Of a DNA stretch of 8,964 bases, positions 7,729-8,964 are shown piece after piece. The notes under the pieces are model-generated. The model was given only the letters and a program-made list of their open reading frames with translations. It made no database searches and had not been told where the DNA came from. The stretch covers positions 6,144 to 15,107 of the forward strand of contig DOFS01000571.1 of assembly GCA_003523945.1 (NCBI GenBank), written 5' to 3'. Position 1 is the first letter of the stretch. Each line of letters opens with the position of its first letter. The stretch is from Nitrospiraceae bacterium (GTDB lineage: Bacteria > Nitrospirota > Nitrospiria > Nitrospirales > UBA8639). Position numbers and translations under genes: made by a program.

Positions 7729-7861
7729 GATGAGCGAGGTACCCAGATAAGAAGTCTTTATAAATAATCTGGAGTAACTATCAATAAAGACAAGGCCAGA
7801 TTTCATGAGAGAAACAGCGGACTGAATTGTCATTTTTGCTGCTACGAAAAATTATATTGAC
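7729..7861. other. AT-rich spacer upstream of the DUF433 gene
   Basis: No gene is seen here. It holds short inverted repeats: GTCTTTAT (7754-7761) with ATAAAGAC (7784-7791), and CCAGAT (7743-7748) with ATCTGG (7767-7772), with CCAGAT again at 7796-7801. These could form an operator for a small antitoxin, but that is speculative. A weak promoter-like pair, TTGTCA (7827-7832) and ATTATA (7851-7856) 18 bases apart, would place transcription start almost on the DUF433 start codon. Confidence 0.35.
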
Positions 7862-8086
7862 TTGAACTACGCAGAGATCATCACCATCGAGCCGGGCAAA
7901 CGCAGTGGGAAACCCTGTATTAGAGGGATGCGTACCACTGTCTCGGATGTACTGGAATGCTTGGCTTCAGGGATGACGGAAGACGAAATTGTTAGTATTT
8001 TCCCTGAATTGACCAAAAATGATATTTACGCCTGTCTCCCGTTTGCCGCCGATCGTGAGAAAAAGCTTTCTCCTCCCGTAGCTTGA
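7862..8086 (+). CDS. DUF433 family protein, antitoxin-like
   Basis: The 74-residue product has the DUF433 pattern from end to end: an ITIEPGKRSGKPCIRGMRTTV opening (7-27), a helix-turn-helix-like middle (VLECLASGMTEDEIVSIFPEL, 29-49), and an IYACLPFAADRE end (55-66). Family members are small DNA-binding proteins usually encoded next to a DUF5615 PIN-like toxin, and are regarded as antitoxins of that pair. The start is TTG with no ribosome binding site in view, so the original ATG may have mutated or expression may be leaderless and weak. The expected DUF5615 partner is absent. The stop codon overlaps the beginning of a HicA remnant in another frame, pointing to a recombination junction at the 3' end. 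Length is normal for the family, so the protein itself may be intact. Confidence 0.78.
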   Translation: MNYAEIITIEPGKRSGKPCIRGMRTTVSDVLECLASGMTEDEIVSIFPELTKNDIYACLPFAADREKKLSPPVA

Positions 8087-8240
8087 AGCTGGTTTTGTCG
8101 ATCGAGGGGGAAAGGGAAGTCATCGCAATTTCAAGCATCCCAGTGGAGCAAAGATTACAATTAGCGGCAATCCGGGGCATGATGCAAAGATGTATCAGGA
8201 ACGAGATGTCGAAAAGGTCATTCGTGAGGTGACACCATGA
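8082..8240 (+). pseudogene. hicA: HicA mRNA-interferase toxin remnant, N-terminus missing
   Basis: Fifty-two codons in this frame read as the body and C-terminus of a HicA toxin. It opens LEAGFVDRGGKGSHRNF, with the conserved GSH histidine (codon 8121-8123) used by HicA to cleave mRNA. HPSGAKITISG follows, and it ends VEKVIREVTP. The frame is closed immediately upstream by TAG at 8079-8081, and no ATG, GTG or TTG start exists before the conserved core. The usual first 8-12 residues, including the start, are therefore gone. The stop overlaps the hicB ATG by four bases (ATGA at 8237-8240), which preserves the standard hicA-hicB arrangement. The toxin is probably not produced as an active protein. 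Confidence 0.75.
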
Positions 8241-8689
8241 AAAAAAGTAATCATTATCTTAAAATTGTGGAATGGTCAGAGGAAGACCAGTGCTATGTGG
8301 GTACATGCCCAGGCTTGATGCTTGGTGGTATTCACGGGGACGATGAGGCAAAAGTGTATAAGGAGCTGTGCCAAGCAGTAGAAGAGTGGATTGAAATATA
8401 TCAAAAGGACCAAGACCCTCTTCCTGAATCCACTGCAGGAAAAGAATATTCCGGAAAATTTGTCGTCAGAGTGGGCAGGGATCTGCACAAAGCCTTAGCC
8501 ATAGACGCCCTCCGTCATGGAGAGAGCCTCAACGCCTATTGTGTCAACAAACTTCGAGAAGAAAGGTCTCCTAACGAGGGGAACAGGCGGATGCAGGGGA
8601 GTTCTCGAAGGGCGTGTACGCCTTCCTCCTCAAAAAAAACGCTGATGCATCCATCAAGAAGATTCCGTGAAAATCGGGATGACGTTTGA
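8237..8689 (+). CDS. hicB: HicB-family antitoxin, C-terminus probably altered by a frameshift
   Basis: HicB neutralises HicA and represses its own operon. The N-terminal half (about 5-60: YLKIVEWSEEDQCYVGTCPGL, then a helix ending EEWIEIYQK) is the partly degraded RNase H-like HicB fold. Residues 71-108 (SGKFVVRVGRDLHKALAIDA through LNAYCVNKLRE) form the ribbon-helix-helix-like DNA-binding domain. The ATG has a ribosome binding site, GAGGTG, inside the hicA end. The normal protein should finish soon after residue 109. One extra A in the run at 8562-8564 would give LREEKVS and a stop at 8572-8574, making 112 residues. As read, about 40 unrelated basic residues follow instead. The core is probably still functional. 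Whether the tail matters is unknown. Confidence 0.78.
   Translation: MKKSNHYLKIVEWSEEDQCYVGTCPGLMLGGIHGDDEAKVYKELCQAVEEWIEIYQKDQDPLPESTAGKEYSGKFVVRVGRDLHKALAIDALRHGESLNAYCVNKLREERSPNEGNRRMQGSSRRACTPSSSKKTLMHPSRRFRENRDDV
8575..8670 (+). other. Short unassigned open stretch between hicB core and slyD remnant
   Basis: In the frame opening right after the putative original hicB stop, 31 codons read through to TGA at 8668-8670. They include the protein-like segments EFSKGVYAFLLKK and DASIKKIP. No start codon precedes it. The stop overlaps the GTG at 8667. I do not recognise the family. It may be a fragment of a third broken gene. Confidence 0.25.
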
Positions 8690-8879
8690 CGCACGGGAAG
8701 CAAGTTGCATCTCTCGAGCGATTGTCGTGAAGAAAGTGGAGGATGCGGTCACCACCGGTATCAGGTATCCATTAGCCGGAGTCGCGCTCAATTTTGATAT
8801 TAAAGTTGTGAGTGTGCGGGAAGCGACAAAGCAAGAACTTGAGCCTGGGCATACTCATGAGCACGGGCATGACCACTAG
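8667..8879 (+). pseudogene. slyD: Remnant of a second slyD-like gene (C-terminal 70 codons)
   Basis: This open frame (GTG at 8667) reads as the end of a SlyD-type FKBP protein. IGMTFDAR at its start lines up with PGMVFEAQ in the intact slyD (residues 94-101). RAIVVKKVEDAVTT lines up with the following insert-domain strand, and PLAGVALNFDIKVVSVREA through the His-rich tail is almost identical. The FKBP N-terminal half, including the active-site loop, is missing. The NHPLAG motif is degraded to RYPLAG, and the left part is diverged while the last 113 bp are about 96% identical to slyD. It is therefore a truncated paralogue or transferred copy, possibly refreshed by gene conversion, and not a working isomerase. 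No ribosome binding site suggests expression. Confidence 0.8.
8767..8879 (+). repeat. 113-bp direct repeat, copy 2 (end of slyD remnant)
   Basis: This is the partner of 7393-7505, with four differences over 113 positions by eye. With copy 1 it brackets 1261 bp of toxin-antitoxin debris. No integrase or transposase gene lies between the copies. Confidence 0.9.
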
Positions 8880-8964
8880 CAGGATGTTGAAAAAGGTCGC
8901 CAGCGGCGTTCTCGGCGCTTGGTCGTGCTCACGTACTTAGCGTACGCTCCGCTCGCCCAATCAC
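8880..8964. repeat. Palindrome-rich dispersed-type repeat, cut off by window edge
   Basis: Starting right after the slyD-remnant stop, the segment opens with CAGGATGTTGAAAAAGG. It then forms a hairpin AGCGGCG/CGGCGCT around TTCT (about 8902-8919, one mismatch) and a second stem CGTAC/GTACG (8932-8936 and 8942-8946) that overlaps the perfect 10-bp palindrome AGCGTACGCT (8939-8948). No coding frame is convincing. The opening words and the palindromic layout resemble intergenic repeats I associate with Nitrospira genomes, which is memory-based and untested. Confidence 0.5.

Noticed and set aside
7539..7733. 64-codon open frame after slyD
   Set aside because: It runs straight through the palindromic element, has no ribosome binding site, and its residues simply mirror the stems.
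7506..8766. Complete genomic island with attachment sites at slyD
   Set aside because: The repeats would suit this, but there is no integrase or transposase, and the left edge of homology fades rather than stopping sharply.
8667..8879. Intact small histidine-tailed protein gene
   Set aside because: It aligns as the C-terminal part of SlyD only, lacks the isomerase half and shows no ribosome binding site.

Overview
The window reads as part of a bacterial chromosome with two halves. Positions 1 to about 5919 carry five co-directional central-carbon genes: the 3' part of a mitochondrial-type aconitase, a two-gene fumarate reductase/succinate dehydrogenase-like unit (iron-sulfur protein, then flavoprotein), and both subunits of succinyl-CoA synthetase (sucC, sucD). 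Together these interconvert citrate and isocitrate, fumarate and succinate, and succinate and succinyl-CoA. The flavoprotein lacks the histidine that normally binds FAD covalently, and no membrane-anchor gene is present. That combination suggests an organism using the reductive TCA cycle. Gene order, protein style and the repeat at the right edge look to me like Nitrospira (phylum Nitrospirota), perhaps a lineage of moderate GC content. This placement is inference from memory and was not tested by a search.

Positions 5920-6248 are a gene-free gap holding a long imperfect inverted repeat with an overlapping alternative pairing. After it come a stand-alone DEDDy 3'-5' exonuclease-like gene (6249-6950) and a SlyD-type FKBP prolyl isomerase with a histidine-rich metal-binding tail (7017-7505).

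From 7506 onward the window becomes a patchwork of repeats and decayed genes. It holds a nested palindromic element (7540-7728), an AT-rich spacer, a small DUF433 antitoxin-like gene (7862-8086), a HicA toxin remnant without its N-terminus (8082-8240), and a HicB antitoxin gene that appears frameshifted near its end (8237-8689). It ends with the remnant of a second slyD gene (8667-8879) and the start of a dispersed-type repeat with palindromes. The last 113 bp of slyD and of the remnant match at all but four positions, so the toxin-antitoxin debris lies between two directly repeated slyD 3' ends.

The left half is therefore a conserved metabolic operon and the right half a small scar of accessory DNA. 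The most noteworthy points are the slyD-flanked patchwork, the DUF433/HicA junction, the structured non-coding elements, and the unusual cofactor set of the fumarate reductase. I did not find a convincing, wholly new multi-gene system.
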